Source: JACVRW01 sp963819635 (GTDB taxonomy: Bacteria > Actinomycetota > Thermoleophilia > Solirubrobacterales > Thermoleophilaceae). From it: a DNA stretch of 64,000 nt. Numbering within the stretch: the first letter of the stretch is position 1; every line of letters begins with the position of its first letter. Under the pieces are notes generated by a model. The model did no database searches and was not told the origin of the DNA. It saw only the letters and a program-made list of their open reading frames with translations. The stretch is from contig CAWFWX010000011.1 of the NCBI GenBank assembly GCA_963819635.1, forward strand, positions 310,001 to 374,000, in the 5' to 3' direction. A program made the position numbers and the translations under genes. Positions 25,928-34,288 of the stretch are shown piece after piece.

Positions 25928-26133
25928 TTCGAGATCGAGTAGGCGAGCGGCAGGAAGATCGTCGCGGCGAAGATCAGGAGCACGCCGGCGATCTGAAGCG
26001 TCCGCGATTTGATGATGTGCCCGACCGTCCCGATCAGGAAGCCGAGTCCCAGCAGCACGATCAGGAACGTCGGCGAGACGCGGAACTCACCCGAGGGATC
26101 CGGCCCGTCGTCGGGGCTGAGGAAATCCGACAT
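25924..26133 (-). CDS. Small two-helix membrane protein
   Basis: About 69 residues from ATG 26133 (or 77 from 26157). A polar N-terminus (SDFLSPDDGPDPSGEF) is followed by two hydrophobic helices (FLIVLLGLGFLIGTVGHII and IAGVLLIFAATIFLPLAYS). No family was recognised. Its stop overlaps that of the convergent gene. Confidence 0.5.
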   Translation of the reverse strand: MSDFLSPDDGPDPSGEFRVSPTFLIVLLGLGFLIGTVGHIIKSRTLQIAGVLLIFAATIFLPLAYSISN

Positions 26134-26183
26134 CGCGAGGACGAGCGCGGCGAGCACGGAGGCGAAAGTATCCTTCGGAGCGG

Positions 26184-27080
26184 ATGAGCGGCGAGTTCAC
26201 CAGCATCGATGACGCGCGCGAGCGGCTCGCGAAGGCGGGCTACCTCGCGGACGAGCCCGCCTCGCTCGTCTCGTTTCTCGCCGGGCGGCTGGGCAAGCCG
26301 GTCCTGGTGGAGGGACCGGCCGGCGTGGGCAAGACCGAGCTCGCGAAGGCCGTCTCGCGGGCCACGGGCCGGCGCATGATCCGGCTCCAGTGCTACGAGG
26401 GCCTCGACGAGGCCAAGGCGCTGTACGAGTGGAACTACCGCAAGCAGCTCCTGCGCATCCAGACGGAGGCCGCCGACACCGGCTGGCAGGAGGTCAAGGA
26501 CGACATCTTCGGCGAGGAGTTCATGCTCGCCCGGCCGCTCCTGCACGCCATCAGCGCGGAGGAGCCCGTCGTGCTCCTGATCGACGAGATCGACAAGACG
26601 GACCAGGAGTTCGAGGCGCTCCTGCTCGAGGTGCTCTCGGACTTCCAGATCTCGATCCCGGAGCTCGGCGTGATCGAGGCGCGCACGCACCCGCTCGTGC
26701 TCCTGACCTCGAACAACTCGCGTGAGCTGACCGAGGCGCTGAAGCGCCGCTGCCTCTACCTCTGGCTCGACTACCCGACCGTCGAGCGCGAGCTCGAGAT
26801 CGTGCACCTCCACGCGCCGGAGCTCGACCAGGAGATCGCGCGCAAGCTCGTCGAGGTCATTCACATGGTGCGCGCGCTCGATCTGAAGAAGCCGCCCTCG
26901 ATAGCGGAGTCGATCGACTGGGCGCGAGCGCTGCTCCTGCTCGGCGCCGAGGACGTGGACCAGGCGGTGCTCGAGCGCACGATGTCGATCATCATCAAGC
27001 ACCGCACCGACCTCGACCTCGTGGCGGAGCGCGTGGGGGTGAAGCTCGGCGATGGCCTCTTCGGGCGGCAGGCGGGGTAA
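26184..27080 (+). CDS. MoxR-family AAA+ ATPase
   Basis: A MoxR-type chaperone ATPase of 298 residues. Walker A EGPAGVGKTE lies at about 43-52 and Walker B VVLLIDEIDK at about 129-138, followed by sensor 1 LTSNNSRELTEALKRRCLYLW and the C-terminal lid. MoxR proteins work with a VWA-domain partner to mature or assemble target complexes, as in CoxD/CoxE. It overlaps the VWA gene by 29 bases. Confidence 0.85.
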   Translation: MSGEFTSIDDARERLAKAGYLADEPASLVSFLAGRLGKPVLVEGPAGVGKTELAKAVSRATGRRMIRLQCYEGLDEAKALYEWNYRKQLLRIQTEAADTGWQEVKDDIFGEEFMLARPLLHAISAEEPVVLLIDEIDKTDQEFEALLLEVLSDFQISIPELGVIEARTHPLVLLTSNNSRELTEALKRRCLYLWLDYPTVERELEIVHLHAPELDQEIARKLVEVIHMVRALDLKKPPSIAESIDWARALLLLGAEDVDQAVLERTMSIIIKHRTDLDLVAERVGVKLGDGLFGRQAG

Positions 27081-28464
27081 CCCCGCGCTCTACGGCGGCG
27101 TCCCCGCCCGGGGACCGGACGGCATGGCGCCGCGGCTGCTCGAGTTCGCCGACGAGCTGCGCGGCGAGGGCGTCGCCGTCGGGACATCCGAGCTGCTCGA
27201 TGCATTCCAGGCGCTCGACGCCGTGAGCTGGACCTCGCAGGAGGACTTCCGCGAGGCGCTGGCCACGACGCTCGCGAAGTCGCAGGAGGACCGGCACGTG
27301 CTGGACGTGCTGTTCGACCGCTTCTTCTTCCGGGCGGTCGAGCGCGAGGCGCTCGAGCAGGGACTGGCCGAGGAGCGCTTCAGCGGCGCCGAGCAGCTCG
27401 ACCTCGAGGCGCTCCGCGAGCGCATCCGCGATGCCATCCGGGCCGGGTCCGACGGCGAGATGCGCGACCTCGCGCGGCTCGCGATCGCCGCCTTCGGGCG
27501 CCAGGGCGAGGGCTCGGGCGTGATCGGCGTGGATGTCCAGCGGATCAGGCGCACCCTCGGCCTGAAGGGCGAGAAGCAGAGCGCTGAGCTGCCCGACCCG
27601 GATGCCGTGCCGCGCGACCGGCTCCAGGAGTTCGAGCGCCACGTCCGGCGTGAGCTCGAGCGCCAGATGATCGAGCGGACGCGCGCGCTGCCGCCCGCGA
27701 AGCCGCTCAGGGAGCTCGACCGCGCCCTGCCCTCGAACCCGGCACAGGACCTGTCGCAGGTGCACCGGACGGTGGCGCAGCTGAAGAAGCGGCTCGCCTC
27801 GCACGGGCGCGAGCACCGCGGCCGCCGCCGCTCCTGGCAGGTGGACGTGCGCCGGACGATGCGCGCGTCACTGCAGACGGGCGGCGTGCCGCTCGACCTG
27901 AAGTACCGCCCGCGGCGCCCGCGGCGCCCCGAGCTGTACGTGCTGTGCGACGTCTCCACGAGCGTCACGAGCGCCAGCGTCTTCTTCCTCTCGGTGCTGC
28001 ACGCATTGCACGACCAGTTCCGGAAGCTCCGCTCGTTCGTGTTCGTGGAGCGGATCTCGGAGGTCACCGACGTGTTCAGGCAGGAGCGCTCGTTCGCGGC
28101 CGTCTCACGCCGGATCGCGACCGACGCGGGCGTCGCCGACGTGTCCGGCTACACGGACTACGGGCGCGTCTGGGTCGAGTTCCTCGACAAGGTGGTTGAC
28201 GACCTCGACCCGCGCTCCACGGTGATCGTCCTCGGCGACGCCCGCACGAACGGCCGCGAGCCGCACGCCCAGGTGTTCGGGCACGTCGCCGAGCGCGCCG
28301 GGCGGACCTTCTGGATCAACCCCGAGCCGCGTCTCTACTGGAACTACGGTGACTCGGTGATGTCGGCCTATGAGCCCTTCTGCGACGGTGTATTCGAGTG
28401 CTGGACCACGAAGCAGCTGGAAGCGTTCGTGAACGCGGTGGCGGATCTGCACGCCGTGGCGTGA
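27052..28464 (+). CDS. VWA-domain protein, CoxE-like
   Basis: A 470-residue protein (ATG 27052; ATG 27124 would also fit). The C-terminal half is a von Willebrand A domain of the CoxE type. The metal-site residues are in CDVSTSVTSAS (DxSxS), SGYTDYGR (Thr) and VIVLGDARTNG (Asp). The N-terminal part is helical and charged. It is the usual partner of the MoxR ATPase encoded just upstream. Its stop overlaps the next gene (GTGA). Confidence 0.8.
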   Translation: MASSGGRRGNPALYGGVPARGPDGMAPRLLEFADELRGEGVAVGTSELLDAFQALDAVSWTSQEDFREALATTLAKSQEDRHVLDVLFDRFFFRAVEREALEQGLAEERFSGAEQLDLEALRERIRDAIRAGSDGEMRDLARLAIAAFGRQGEGSGVIGVDVQRIRRTLGLKGEKQSAELPDPDAVPRDRLQEFERHVRRELERQMIERTRALPPAKPLRELDRALPSNPAQDLSQVHRTVAQLKKRLASHGREHRGRRRSWQVDVRRTMRASLQTGGVPLDLKYRPRRPRRPELYVLCDVSTSVTSASVFFLSVLHALHDQFRKLRSFVFVERISEVTDVFRQERSFAAVSRRIATDAGVADVSGYTDYGRVWVEFLDKVVDDLDPRSTVIVLGDARTNGREPHAQVFGHVAERAGRTFWINPEPRLYWNYGDSVMSAYEPFCDGVFECWTTKQLEAFVNAVADLHAVA

Positions 28465-29198
28465 CGGACGCCCTCCGGGCCACAGGCGTAACACGCCGAT
28501 ACCGACGGGTCACCGCTCTCGAGGGCGTGGAGCTGACCGTGCTCCGCGGCGAGGTGCTCGCCGTGGTCGGCCCGTCCGGCTGCGGCAAGTCGACGCTGCT
28601 CGAGCTGATGGCCGGCCTTCAGGAGCCGGACGAGGGGACCGTCTCCGTCGGCGCCGCGACCACGGCCGCCGACCGGCGCGCGGTTTGCGCGTACATGCCG
28701 CAGCGGGATCTCCTGCTGCCGTGGCGGGACGCCCTCGCCAACGCGGCGCTGGCGCTCGAGTCGCAGGGCGTTCCGCGCGCCGAGGCGCGCCGGCGCGCGG
28801 AGCCGTTCTTCGAGCGCTTCGGGCTCGCGGAGTTCGAGCGCGCGCGCCCGGCCGAGCTCTCGGGGGGCATGCGCCAGCGGGTCGCGTTCCTTCGCACGCT
28901 CCTCCCCGGCCGCCCGGTGCTGCTGCTGGACGAGCCCTTCGGCGCGCTCGACTCGATCACCCGCGCTTCGATGCAGCGCTGGCTGGCCGACGCGCTCGCC
29001 CAGGAGCCGCGGACGGTTCTGCTCGTGACGCACGACGTCGAGGAGGCCCTCTTCCTGGCGGACCGTGTGGCGGTGCTCTCGCCGCGGCCCGGCCACGTCG
29101 TCGCTGAGATCGACGTGGACCTGCCGCGCCCGCGCGACGTGACCGCGGCGGACTTCGGAGCCCTCAAGCGGCGAGCGCTGGAGGCGCTGGGGCTGTGA
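28461..29198 (+). CDS. thiZ: ABC transporter ATP-binding protein, ThiZ/NitT-TauT type
   Basis: An ATPase with Walker A GPSGCGKST, Q-loop (AYMPQRDLLLPWRDAL, typical of the nitrate/taurine/thiamine-precursor group), signature LSGGMRQR and Walker B LLLDEPFGALD, then VTHDVEEALFLADR. GTG 28461 is preferred because it overlaps the VWA stop by GTGA; the open frame extends further upstream. It energises the permease and binding protein encoded next. Confidence 0.8.
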   Translation: MTDALRATGVTRRYRRVTALEGVELTVLRGEVLAVVGPSGCGKSTLLELMAGLQEPDEGTVSVGAATTAADRRAVCAYMPQRDLLLPWRDALANAALALESQGVPRAEARRRAEPFFERFGLAEFERARPAELSGGMRQRVAFLRTLLPGRPVLLLDEPFGALDSITRASMQRWLADALAQEPRTVLLVTHDVEEALFLADRVAVLSPRPGHVVAEIDVDLPRPRDVTAADFGALKRRALEALGL

Positions 29199-29944
29199 GG
29201 CACCTGCTCGCCGCCACGCTGCTGGCCCTGTTCGTGCTGGCCTGGCAGGGACTTGCGTCGCTCGACTCGGTGGACGACCTCACGCTCGCCTCGCCCGTCG
29301 AGACCTTCGACGCGCTGCGGGACGACTGGTCGCTGCTCATGGACAACGCGCTCGTGACGCTCGTCGAGGTCGTGCTCGGGCTCGCGATCGCCACCGTCGC
29401 GGGCGTGGCGTTCGCGGTCTCCATGCACCTCTTCCGCCCGCTGCGAGACGCCGCCTACCCGCTGCTGGTCGCGTCGCAGGCCATCCCGGTGGTCGTGCTC
29501 GCGCCGATCTTCGTGCTCGCGTTCGACTACGGCATCGGGCCGAAGCTCGCCATCGTCGCGCTGATCTGCTTCTTCCCCATCACCGTCAACCTGCTCGACG
29601 GCCTGCGCTCCGTGGAGCCCGACCTGCTGAAGCTGATGCGGAGCATGGGCGCGTCGCGGCTCCGGACGCTTCGATCCGTCGAGCTCCCGGCCGCGCTGCC
29701 GTTCCTGTTCAGCGGCCTGAAGGTGGCAGCTACTGTGTCCGTCATCGGTGCCGTGTTCGGCGAGTGGGCAGGGGCGGATGAGGGCCTCGGCCGGCTGGTG
29801 CTGCTTGGCAACACTCAGCTCCAGACGCCGCGCGTCTACGCCGGGATCGTCCTCCTGACGCTCATGGCGGTCGCGCTGTTCGCACTCGTCGCCGTGGCCG
29901 AACGCTTCGCTTGCCCGTGGAATCGAAAAGAACAGCCCGCCTGA
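29195..29944 (+). CDS. thiX: ABC transporter permease, ThiX/SsuC type
   Basis: A permease of 249 residues with about six helices. The docking loop reads MRSMGASRLRTLRSVELPAALPF. The start is GTG 29195, overlapping the ATPase stop by 4 bases. AFALYPLLVAS-like and AIPVVVLAPIFVLAFDYGIGPK segments match the NitT/TauT permease family. It forms the channel for the pyrimidine precursor bound by the next protein. Confidence 0.8.
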   Translation: MRHLLAATLLALFVLAWQGLASLDSVDDLTLASPVETFDALRDDWSLLMDNALVTLVEVVLGLAIATVAGVAFAVSMHLFRPLRDAAYPLLVASQAIPVVVLAPIFVLAFDYGIGPKLAIVALICFFPITVNLLDGLRSVEPDLLKLMRSMGASRLRTLRSVELPAALPFLFSGLKVAATVSVIGAVFGEWAGADEGLGRLVLLGNTQLQTPRVYAGIVLLTLMAVALFALVAVAERFACPWNRKEQPA

Positions 29945-30939
29945 AGCTCCTGGTCGCGCTCGCGTGCGCCGCCGCGCTCGCGCTCGCCGGCTGCGGCGAG
30001 AAGCACGACGTGCTCGAGCCGACCGGGTCGAAGCGGGTCGAGCTGATGCTCGACTACTTCCCGAACGCCGACCACGCGGGCATCTACGCCGCGCAGGCAA
30101 ACGGCGACTTCGAGGAGGCCGGCCTCGACGTGGAGATCCGCCAGCCGCCGGATCCGGCAGCGCCGATCAAGCAGGTGGCGGCAGGGCGGGTGGACCTCGC
30201 GATCTCGTACGAGCCCGAGGTGCTGCGGGCGCGCGACCAGGGGCTCGCCGTGGTGAGCGTGGCGGCGCTCGTCCAGAAGCCGCTCACCTCGATCATCTCG
30301 CTGCCCAAGGCGAAGGTCTCGGAGCCGGCGGACCTGAAGGGCAAGACGGTGGGAACGGCCGGGATCGACTACCAGGACGCCTACCTCCGCGCGATCCTGT
30401 CCGAGGCGGGCGTCGCTCCAGGGTCCGTCGAGGTCCGGAACGTCGGCTTCGGCTTCAGCCAAGCCCTGCTCACCGGCAAGATCGACGCCGCGCTCGGCGC
30501 ATTCTGGAACTACGAGGGCCAGGAGCTGAAGCTGCGCGGCAAGCGGCCTCGGATCATCCGAATCGACGAGGCCGGCGTGCCGACCTACAACGAGCTTGTG
30601 ATCGTCGCGAACGAGGACGCGCTGGAGCGCGACGGCGCCAAGATCCGCGCCTTCATCGGCGCCATCTCGCGCGGGACGCGCGAGCTGCGCCAGGACCCCG
30701 AGAAGGGCATCGACGGCCTCCTCGACGCGAACCCTGACCTCGACCCGCGGCTGCAGCGCGCCTCCGTGAAGGTCACGCTGCCGCTCTTCTTCCCGTCCGA
30801 GGGCAAGCCGTTCGGGTGGCAGGACCCCGCCCAGTGGGACGAGTTCTCGGCCTGGATGAAGGACAACCAGCTGCTCGAGAACCCGCCCGACCCGGCGAGG
30901 TCCTACAACAACGAGCTACTGCCTGGAGCCGGCCTCTGA
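29911..30939 (+). CDS. thiY: NMT1/THI5-like solute-binding lipoprotein, ThiY type
   Basis: A lipoprotein with a lipobox ending LALAGCGEK and an NMT1/THI5-like domain. LDYFPNADHAGIYAAQANG matches the pyrimidine-binding opening of ThiY, which captures formylaminopyrimidine or hydroxymethylpyrimidine for thiamine synthesis. Later, VGTAGIDYQDAYLRAIL and GAFWNYEGQEL are also family-like. Start is TTG 29911 or GTG 29917. No TPP riboswitch signature was found upstream of the operon. Other small aromatic ligands are possible. Confidence 0.8.
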   Translation: MPVESKRTARLKLLVALACAAALALAGCGEKHDVLEPTGSKRVELMLDYFPNADHAGIYAAQANGDFEEAGLDVEIRQPPDPAAPIKQVAAGRVDLAISYEPEVLRARDQGLAVVSVAALVQKPLTSIISLPKAKVSEPADLKGKTVGTAGIDYQDAYLRAILSEAGVAPGSVEVRNVGFGFSQALLTGKIDAALGAFWNYEGQELKLRGKRPRIIRIDEAGVPTYNELVIVANEDALERDGAKIRAFIGAISRGTRELRQDPEKGIDGLLDANPDLDPRLQRASVKVTLPLFFPSEGKPFGWQDPAQWDEFSAWMKDNQLLENPPDPARSYNNELLPGAGL

Positions 30940-31602
30940 TCGGTCGCCGTTCGGCTGCGGCACGATCCGGATGTAGGGCTTCGGCGAGTCCCACTCGCCG
31001 AAGATCTCCTTGGCCTGCTCGTCGTTCACGGAGCCGGCGATGATCACGTCGTCGCCCTGCTGCCACTGCGCCGGCGTAGCGACCTTGTGGTTCGCCGTCA
31101 GCTGCAGCGAGTCGATCACGCGCAGCACCTCGTCGAAGTTGCGGCCGGTCGTCATCGGATAGACGAGGATCAGCTTGATCTTCTTGTCCGGCCCGACCAC
31201 GAACACGTTGCGCACGGTCTGGTTGTCGGCCGGTGTGCGCGCCGTCGGGTCGCCCTCGACATTGGCCGCGAGCATCCCGTAGGCCTTCGCGACCTTGAAC
31301 TCGGGGTCGCCGATCAGCGGGTAGTTCGGCGCGTGGCCCTGCGTCTCCTCGATGTCCTTCGCCCACTTCTCGTGGTTGTCGAGCGGGTCGATCGAGAGCC
31401 CGATGATCTTCACGCCGCGGCGGTCGAACTCCGGCTTGATGCTGGCCATGTAGCCGAGCTCCGTCGTGCAGACCGGGGTGAAGTCCCTCGGATGCGAGAA
31501 CAGCACGGCCCACGAGTCGCCGATCCAGTCGTGGAAGCTGATCTCGCCCTCTGTCGTCTCGGCCTCGAAGTCCGGGGCGGTGTCGCCGATCTGAAGAGCC
31601 AT
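30916..31602 (-). CDS. 1-Cys peroxiredoxin (Prx6 type)
   Basis: This reduces hydrogen peroxide and organic peroxides in the cytoplasm. The peroxidatic Cys is C45 in HPRDFTPVCTTELG. It is the only Cys in the 228 residues, so this is a true 1-Cys enzyme needing an external thiol. The long C-terminal dimerisation part (LQLTANHKVATPAQWQ, then GDDVIIAG) is typical of Prx6. A strong ribosome site, AGGAGG, lies 6 bases before the ATG. It overlaps the convergent thiY by 24 bases. Confidence 0.9.
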   Translation of the reverse strand: MALQIGDTAPDFEAETTEGEISFHDWIGDSWAVLFSHPRDFTPVCTTELGYMASIKPEFDRRGVKIIGLSIDPLDNHEKWAKDIEETQGHAPNYPLIGDPEFKVAKAYGMLAANVEGDPTARTPADNQTVRNVFVVGPDKKIKLILVYPMTTGRNFDEVLRVIDSLQLTANHKVATPAQWQQGDDVIIAGSVNDEQAKEIFGEWDSPKPYIRIVPQPNGDRSEAGSRQ

Positions 31603-31624
31603 TAATTCCTCCTGGCTTTAGGGG

Positions 31625-32134
31625 TTATGGATGATTATGGCGCGGGAGCAGCAGTCGCTGCACGAAGCGGGGCGGCATCGGAGGGAAGAGCAGAACCGCC
31701 ATCTCGCGGTGCCGCTCGGCCATCGCCAGCCCCTCTCGCAGCGCCCCAAAGCTCGTCGGGAGCGCCCAGCGCGTGGCGATCCTGCCCGCGCGGCTCAGCG
31801 CCGCCGCCTCCTCGAGGAACGGCTGAAGTGACGACGGCGGCCGCGCGTGGCAGACGATGTGCGCCGTCTCGCCGCCGCGGTTTCGGTACGCGTGCCGGGT
31901 CCCGGGCGGGACCACGACCGTCTCGCCGGCCGCGGCGGTTCGCCAGCGGCGCCCGGCGAGGAAGCTCGGGGTTCCGGCCAGGACCTCGAACCGCTCCTCC
32001 ATGCCCGGATGGACGTGCGGCGTGACGCCGCCGCCCGGGTCGAGCAGGATCTCGACGTGCAGAACCTCCGTCCCGTCCGGGTCGGTGGTCCGGCTGAAGC
32101 CGAGCCGCTGCCTGAGAACCGGGTCCTCGATCAC
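31625..32134 (-). CDS. Cupin-domain protein
   Basis: A 169-residue protein with one cupin barrel. The motif TPHVHPGMEERFEVLAG carries the metal-binding His and Glu residues, and VVVPPGTRHAYRNRG contains the last His. The C-terminal 50 residues are helical. Small cupins bind a metal and act as isomerases, dioxygenases or sensors; the role here is unknown. It is divergent from the TetR gene with a 36-base gap, so it may be that regulator's target. Confidence 0.75.
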   Translation of the reverse strand: MIEDPVLRQRLGFSRTTDPDGTEVLHVEILLDPGGGVTPHVHPGMEERFEVLAGTPSFLAGRRWRTAAAGETVVVPPGTRHAYRNRGGETAHIVCHARPPSSLQPFLEEAAALSRAGRIATRWALPTSFGALREGLAMAERHREMAVLLFPPMPPRFVQRLLLPRHNHP

Positions 32135-32170
32135 TCCGTCTAGTCTTGCCTAGGGATCGTTAGGTTGTCA

Positions 32171-32800
32171 ATGAGAGAATCGTCACAGAAGCGCACGCGC
32201 ATGAGCGCGGAGGCGCGCCGGGAGGTGATCGAGCGGGCCGCCGCGGAGGTCTTCGCCGAGCGCGGCTACCACGGCGCGTCGATCGACGAGATCTGCCGGC
32301 GCTCGGGCGTGACGGCCCCGGTGCTCTACGACCACTTCGCGTCGAAGCTCGAGCTTCACAGGCGCCTGCTCGAGCGGACACGCGACGAGCTCCTCGCCCT
32401 GTGGCGCGACCAGCTCGCGGGCGACGAGCCGGCCGAGGTGCGGATCCCCCGGGCGATCGACGCCTGGGCGGCCTACGTGCAGGAGCACCCGTACGCCCCG
32501 CGCATGTTCTTCTTCGAGACGACCGGCAGCCCCGAGATCGAGGCGATCCACCGCCAGGTCCAGGCGCAGGCCGCGACGGCCCTGGGCGCGATCGTCGGGC
32601 GCGAGACGGAGTCGAGCGACCGCCTCGCCGCCGAGATGGCCGCCGAGATCATGCGCAGCGGGCTGGCCGGGCTCGCGATCTGGTGGAGCGACCACCCCGA
32701 GGTGCCGCGCGAGGAGATCGTGGCCACCGGGATGAACGTGCTCTGGATCGGCCTCGAACGCGTGCGCCGCGGCGAGAGCTTCAAGGGGTCAGACCCTTAA
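32171..32800 (+). CDS. TetR-family transcriptional regulator
   Basis: About 209 residues. The N-terminal helix-turn-helix is AAAEVFAERGYHGASIDEIC followed by RRSGVTAPVLYDHF, the canonical TetR signature. The C-terminal domain would bind a small ligand. ATG 32171 is used; TTG 32165 is also possible. Its stop codon lies inside a palindromic repeat (32786-32824), so the last three residues (SDP) are encoded by that repeat. The divergent cupin gene is the obvious candidate target. Confidence 0.85.
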   Translation: MRESSQKRTRMSAEARREVIERAAAEVFAERGYHGASIDEICRRSGVTAPVLYDHFASKLELHRRLLERTRDELLALWRDQLAGDEPAEVRIPRAIDAWAAYVQEHPYAPRMFFFETTGSPEIEAIHRQVQAQAATALGAIVGRETESSDRLAAEMAAEIMRSGLAGLAIWWSDHPEVPREEIVATGMNVLWIGLERVRRGESFKGSDP

Positions 32801-32824
32801 CTTTGTTAAGGGTCTGACCCTTAA
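32786..32824. repeat. Palindromic repeat, GGGTCAGACCC family, doubled
   Basis: A perfect 16-base inverted repeat, GGGTCAGACCCTTAAC (32786-32801) and its complement (32805-32820) with loop TTT. Each arm itself contains the dyad GGGTC-A/T-GACCC. The element covers the TetR stop codon and may serve as its terminator. Relatives lie at 40505-40532 and 60453-60471. Confidence 0.75.
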
Positions 32825-32885
32825 CATGCTGCGCGTGCAGGAGTCAGGGGTCCCGGCACCGGTCAGGCGCTTCCGATAGCGAGTG

Positions 32886-33413
32886 ATGCGCCTCGAGGTC
32901 GCGGACAACTGCCACCTGCGCCTCCTCGAGGACTCCGACGCCGAGGAGCTGTATGCGCTGGTCGACCGGAACCGGGCCTACCTGGCGGAGTGGATGCCCT
33001 GGGCGGCCGGCCAGACGCTCGAGGGAACCGCAGCGTTCATCCAGGGCGCGCGGCGGCGGCTGGCGGAGCGGGAAGGCTTCGAGCTGGCGCTCGTGCTCGA
33101 CGAGGCGATGATCGGAGCAGCCGGCTTCGCCGGCATCGACTGGGTGGCGCGAGCCACCGGCCTCGGCTACTGGCTGGCCGAGGAGCAGCAGGGGCACGGC
33201 CACATGACGCGGGCGGTGCGCGCGCTCGTGGACCACGCGTTCGGCGAGCTCGAGCTCCATCGGGTGGAGATCCAGGCCGCGGAGGACAACCGCCGCAGCC
33301 GCGCGATCCCCGAACGGCTCGGCTTCCAGCAGGAGGGCATCCGGCGCGAGGCCGAGCGCGTGGACGGCCGCTATCTCGACCTGGTCGTGTACGGCCTGCT
33401 GGCCCCGCGATGA
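32886..33413 (+). CDS. RimJ/RimL-type GNAT acetyltransferase
   Basis: A 175-residue protein with the RimJ/RimL/YdaF layout. It opens with RLEVADNCHLRLLEDSDAEE. GLGYWLAEEQQGHGHMTRAV contains the acetyl-CoA pyrophosphate-binding region, and HRVEIQAAEDNRRSRAIPER then LGFQQEG is the conserved end. It probably acetylates the N-terminus of a protein or another amine. ATG 32886; GTG 32883 is an alternative. Confidence 0.8.
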   Translation: MRLEVADNCHLRLLEDSDAEELYALVDRNRAYLAEWMPWAAGQTLEGTAAFIQGARRRLAEREGFELALVLDEAMIGAAGFAGIDWVARATGLGYWLAEEQQGHGHMTRAVRALVDHAFGELELHRVEIQAAEDNRRSRAIPERLGFQQEGIRREAERVDGRYLDLVVYGLLAPR

Positions 33414-33419
33414 GTTTCT

Positions 33420-33610
33420 GACCGCGTCCGGGTCTTATCCTTCAAAGTCCATATGCAAGGCGCAGTCCCGCGCCCAACCTCCGATTCCGGCGCTCACGCC
33501 GCCGGCTCAGCGGAGGCAAAGGGGGCCTCGAGCCCTCGGGATGCCGGTCAGTGGCCCTTTCCGGCGGGGCGTCGCGAGCGTGAGTCGCGGAGCCGCCGCC
33601 CGTGGAAAGG
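33420..33610. other. Hairpin-dense non-coding region between two genes
   Basis: No coding signal was recognised here. Stems visible are CCTCCG/CGGAGG (33478-33516), which encloses CGGCG/CGCCG (33488-33501). GGGC/GCCC around CTCGAG (33523-33535), GCCGG/CCGGC (33543-33565) and CGCGA/TCGCG (33573-33589) follow. The density of consecutive stems suggests a structured leader of the gene at 33617 or a small RNA. No known riboswitch class was recognised. Confidence 0.4.
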
Positions 33611-33616
33611 AACGAG

Positions 33617-34288
33617 ATGACCAGGCAGAGATCCTTCAAGCGCCTCGTCAGGACGCGGATGGAGAAGACGGGCGAGAGCTACACCAGCGCGCGAGCCGTC
33701 CTGCTCGCGGCGGCCGAGCCGGAGCCAGGTGCGAAGCAGCCGCCGCTCATCACGTCAGACGAGTCCATCCGCGCGCGGACGGGCCGCGGCTGGGAAGAGT
33801 GGTTCGACCTCCTCGACGAGTGGGGAGCAACCGAGCTCGGCCATACGGAGCTCGCTCGCCGGGTGGCGTCCGAGCTGGACGGCGAGTTGCTGGGCTGGAA
33901 CTCCCAGGCGATCGCGGTGAGCTACGAGCGCGCCCGTGGCCTCCGCGAGGTCGGGGAGCGCTCGGACGGCTTCGCGATCAGCGCCCAGAAGACCGTCAGG
34001 GCGCCGGTGGACGAGGTGTTCGACGCGTTCGTCGACCCGGCCCTGCGCGCCGGATGGCTACCGGACGGCGAGCTCAGCGAGCGCACGGCGACAAAGCCGA
34101 AGTCGGCGCGCTTCGACTGGGCCGACGGCGAGACGCGTGTGCACGTGACCTTCCTCTCGAAGGACGACGGGCGCAGCACCGTCGCCGTGGAGCACCGGCG
34201 GCTGCGCGACAAGCAGCACGCCGAGGAGATGAAGGCGTTCTGGCGTGCCCGCCTGACCGCGCTAGCCGGACTCGTCCAGGTCCAGTGA
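33617..34288 (+). CDS. DUF4287-like plus SRPBCC (AHSA1-type) domain protein
   Basis: A 223-residue protein with three parts. The N-terminal motif (QRSFKRLVRTRMEKTGESYT then SARAVLL) resembles a short conserved helix. A DUF4287-like segment follows (IRARTGRGWEEWFDLLDEWG through RGLREVGERSDGF). A C-terminal SRPBCC/START-like barrel (KTVRAPVDEVFDAFVDPALR to LTALAGLV) should bind a hydrophobic ligand. ATG 33617 is chosen because GGAAAGGA lies just upstream; GTG 33602 is less likely. Function is unknown. Its end overlaps the convergent msrB by 27 bases. Confidence 0.7.
   Translation: MTRQRSFKRLVRTRMEKTGESYTSARAVLLAAAEPEPGAKQPPLITSDESIRARTGRGWEEWFDLLDEWGATELGHTELARRVASELDGELLGWNSQAIAVSYERARGLREVGERSDGFAISAQKTVRAPVDEVFDAFVDPALRAGWLPDGELSERTATKPKSARFDWADGETRVHVTFLSKDDGRSTVAVEHRRLRDKQHAEEMKAFWRARLTALAGLVQVQ

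Noticed and set aside
28440..28470. TPP riboswitch before the ThiZXY genes
   Set aside because: There is no gap for one, and no TPP-aptamer signature was found here or before the MoxR gene.
32135..32171. Sigma-70 promoter for the cupin gene (TTGACA at 32171-32166, minus strand)
   Set aside because: The -35 match is good, but the best -10 (AAGACT or CAAGAC) is poor and would leave almost no leader.
33420..33616. Cobalamin or c-di-AMP riboswitch, RNase P RNA or SRP RNA
   Set aside because: Some short words resemble such RNAs, but none of the conserved core sequences line up on either strand.
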